This document shows, one piece after another, positions 6,160 to 6,732 of a stretch of 6,732 nt of DNA (position 1 is its first letter; each line of letters opens with the position of its first letter). Origin of the DNA: Bacteroidaceae bacterium (GTDB taxonomy: Bacteria; Bacteroidota; Bacteroidia; Bacteroidales; Bacteroidaceae). Both the position numbers and the translations under genes were made by a program. The DNA lies in the NCBI GenBank assembly GCA_017383665.1, contig JAFNWA010000144.1, positions 1-6,732 of the forward strand, read 5' to 3'. The notes beneath the pieces are model-generated. The model worked only from the letters and a program-made list of their open reading frames with translations. It made no database searches and was not told the origin of the DNA.

Positions 6160-6177
6160 CCCCCCCCAAAAAAAAAA
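6160..6177. repeat. Adjacent homopolymer runs C8 and A10
   Basis: Eight C (6160-6167) are followed directly by ten A (6168-6177) in the 112-bp region between tRNA-Gln and the thioredoxin gene. The A run doubles as the T tract of the minus-strand terminator at 6168-6212. Such runs are prone to length change during replication and to sequencing error. Confidence 0.9.
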
Positions 6178-6212
6178 GATTCCGCCACGGAAACCGTAGC
6201 GGAATCTTTTTT
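6168..6212. terminator. Bidirectional intrinsic terminator, mainly for the thioredoxin gene
   Basis: A stem GATTCCGC/GCGGAATC (6178-6185 with 6199-6206) encloses a one-base mismatch and a second stem ACGG/CCGT with an AAA loop. The stem is extended by A-T pairs on both sides. On the minus strand ten T follow it (6177-6168), placing a strong terminator 15 nt after the thioredoxin stop. On the plus strand six T follow (6207-6212), so it also backs up the tRNA terminator. Confidence 0.85.
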
Positions 6213-6226
6213 CAATCTTGGTGCTG

Positions 6227-6691
6227 TTATTTAAAGCAATTCTCTACAACCAACTGCTCAAGTTCTTCTTTCTCCATACTGCCTACTTTGACTGTGTATC
6301 GTCCCTCCATCGGGATGAAAAGCATGGTGGGAATGCCTCTGATGTTGAATGCATTGGCAATCTCCGGGTCATTGTCAACATTTATCTTATAAACATAGAG
6401 TTTCCCTGCATACTCTTTAGCAATCTCTTCAAGGTGTGGAGCTATAGCCTTGCAGGGGCCGCACCAGTCGGCGTAGAAATCAATAACCGCAGGCTTGTCG
6501 CCAAGATATTTCCACTCTTTACTCAAATCGGCTACTTTTTGGGTGAAATCTGCAGAGTTGAGTATAATACTGCCGGCAACAAGCTCTTCGCTCTTGGGAT
6601 TTTCGCTATCCTGCTGTTTAACCTCCTTTTTGTTGCCTCCGCAAGCTGTAAACATTGCAACACATGCAATCAAGATAAATATACGCTTCAT
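6227..6691 (-). CDS. Lipoprotein thioredoxin, periplasmic TrxP-like
   Basis: The 154-residue product starts with a lipoprotein signal peptide (MKRIFILIACVAMFTAC). The lipobox-like FTAC places the lipidated cysteine at Cys17. A polar linker of about 25 residues leads to one thioredoxin domain (about 42-152). The active site is WCGPC (76-80, Cys77 and Cys80), the buried acid is Asp71 in VIDFYADWCGPC, and the cis-proline is Pro121 in RGIPT. The WKYLGDKPAVIDFYADWCGPC region resembles, from memory, TrxP of Bacteroides fragilis, a periplasmic thioredoxin with redox-cycling activity. The residues after Cys17 (GGNKKEVKQQ) are not acidic, so surface export seems unlikely and anchoring in the periplasm is expected. 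The presumed role is disulfide reduction or oxidation in envelope proteins. It appears to be a single-gene unit with its own terminator, and its promoter probably lies beyond the window edge. Confidence 0.92.
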   Translation of the reverse strand: MKRIFILIACVAMFTACGGNKKEVKQQDSENPKSEELVAGSIILNSADFTQKVADLSKEWKYLGDKPAVIDFYADWCGPCKAIAPHLEEIAKEYAGKLYVYKINVDNDPEIANAFNIRGIPTMLFIPMEGRYTVKVGSMEKEELEQLVVENCFK

Positions 6692-6732
6692 GGTCTAAAT
6701 TTTAAGGGTTTATACTCTTCTTTGTTGCGAAT

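Noticed and set aside
5967..6392. A 141-codon plus-strand open frame spanning the tRNA
   Set aside because: It reads through the tRNA-Gln gene, two terminators and antisense to the thioredoxin gene, so it cannot be a real coding region.
1..6732. CRISPR arrays, insertion sequences, phage or other mobile elements, riboswitches
   Set aside because: No spaced direct repeats, transposase or integrase motifs, target duplications or recognisable aptamer structure were found by eye on either strand.

Overview
The window looks like chromosomal DNA from a member of the Bacteroidota, most likely the order Bacteroidales. Several features point there. Near-perfect TAnnTTTG promoter -7 boxes stand before a GH84 gene, rsfS and the tRNA. 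Starts are A-rich, without strong Shine-Dalgarno sites. The tRNA-Gln gene has no encoded CCA. A lipoprotein thioredoxin resembles the periplasmic TrxP type of Bacteroides, and a GH84 enzyme resembles the O-GlcNAcase of Bacteroides thetaiotaomicron. The genus cannot be settled from the sequence alone.

Layout, left to right. (1) Bases 1-595, minus strand: the first 198 residues of an exported GH84 beta-N-acetylglucosaminidase whose 3' part lies outside the window. (2) Bases 596-715: a compact divergent promoter region. (3) Bases 716-2648, plus strand: surE (nucleotidase) then lpxB (lipid A disaccharide synthase), 19 nt apart. (4) Bases 5858-2625, minus strand: a tight rsfS-ftsH-cdsA operon (ribosome silencing factor, membrane AAA+ protease, CDP-diacylglycerol synthase). 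It runs head-on into lpxB, and the cdsA and lpxB coding regions overlap by 24 nt at their 3' ends. A good intrinsic terminator for this operon lies inside the lpxB reading frame. (5) Bases 5859-6043: an AT-rich divergent promoter region. (6) Bases 6044-6114: tRNA-Gln(CTG) with its own promoter and a palindromic terminator. (7) Bases 6115-6226: two back-to-back terminators separated by a C8-A10 homopolymer run. (8) Bases 6227-6691, minus strand: a thioredoxin-fold lipoprotein.

Functionally this is a housekeeping envelope cluster. LpxB makes the lipid A disaccharide, CdsA makes the phospholipid precursor CDP-diacylglycerol, and FtsH is the membrane protease that in E. coli sets the balance between these two branches by degrading LpxC. 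RsfS links the operon to ribosome shutdown in starvation. I see no CRISPR array, mobile element, phage gene or clearly new system. The observations most worth a second look are the terminator buried in lpxB together with the convergent overlap, the overlapping divergent promoters, and the slippage-prone homopolymer run between two terminators.
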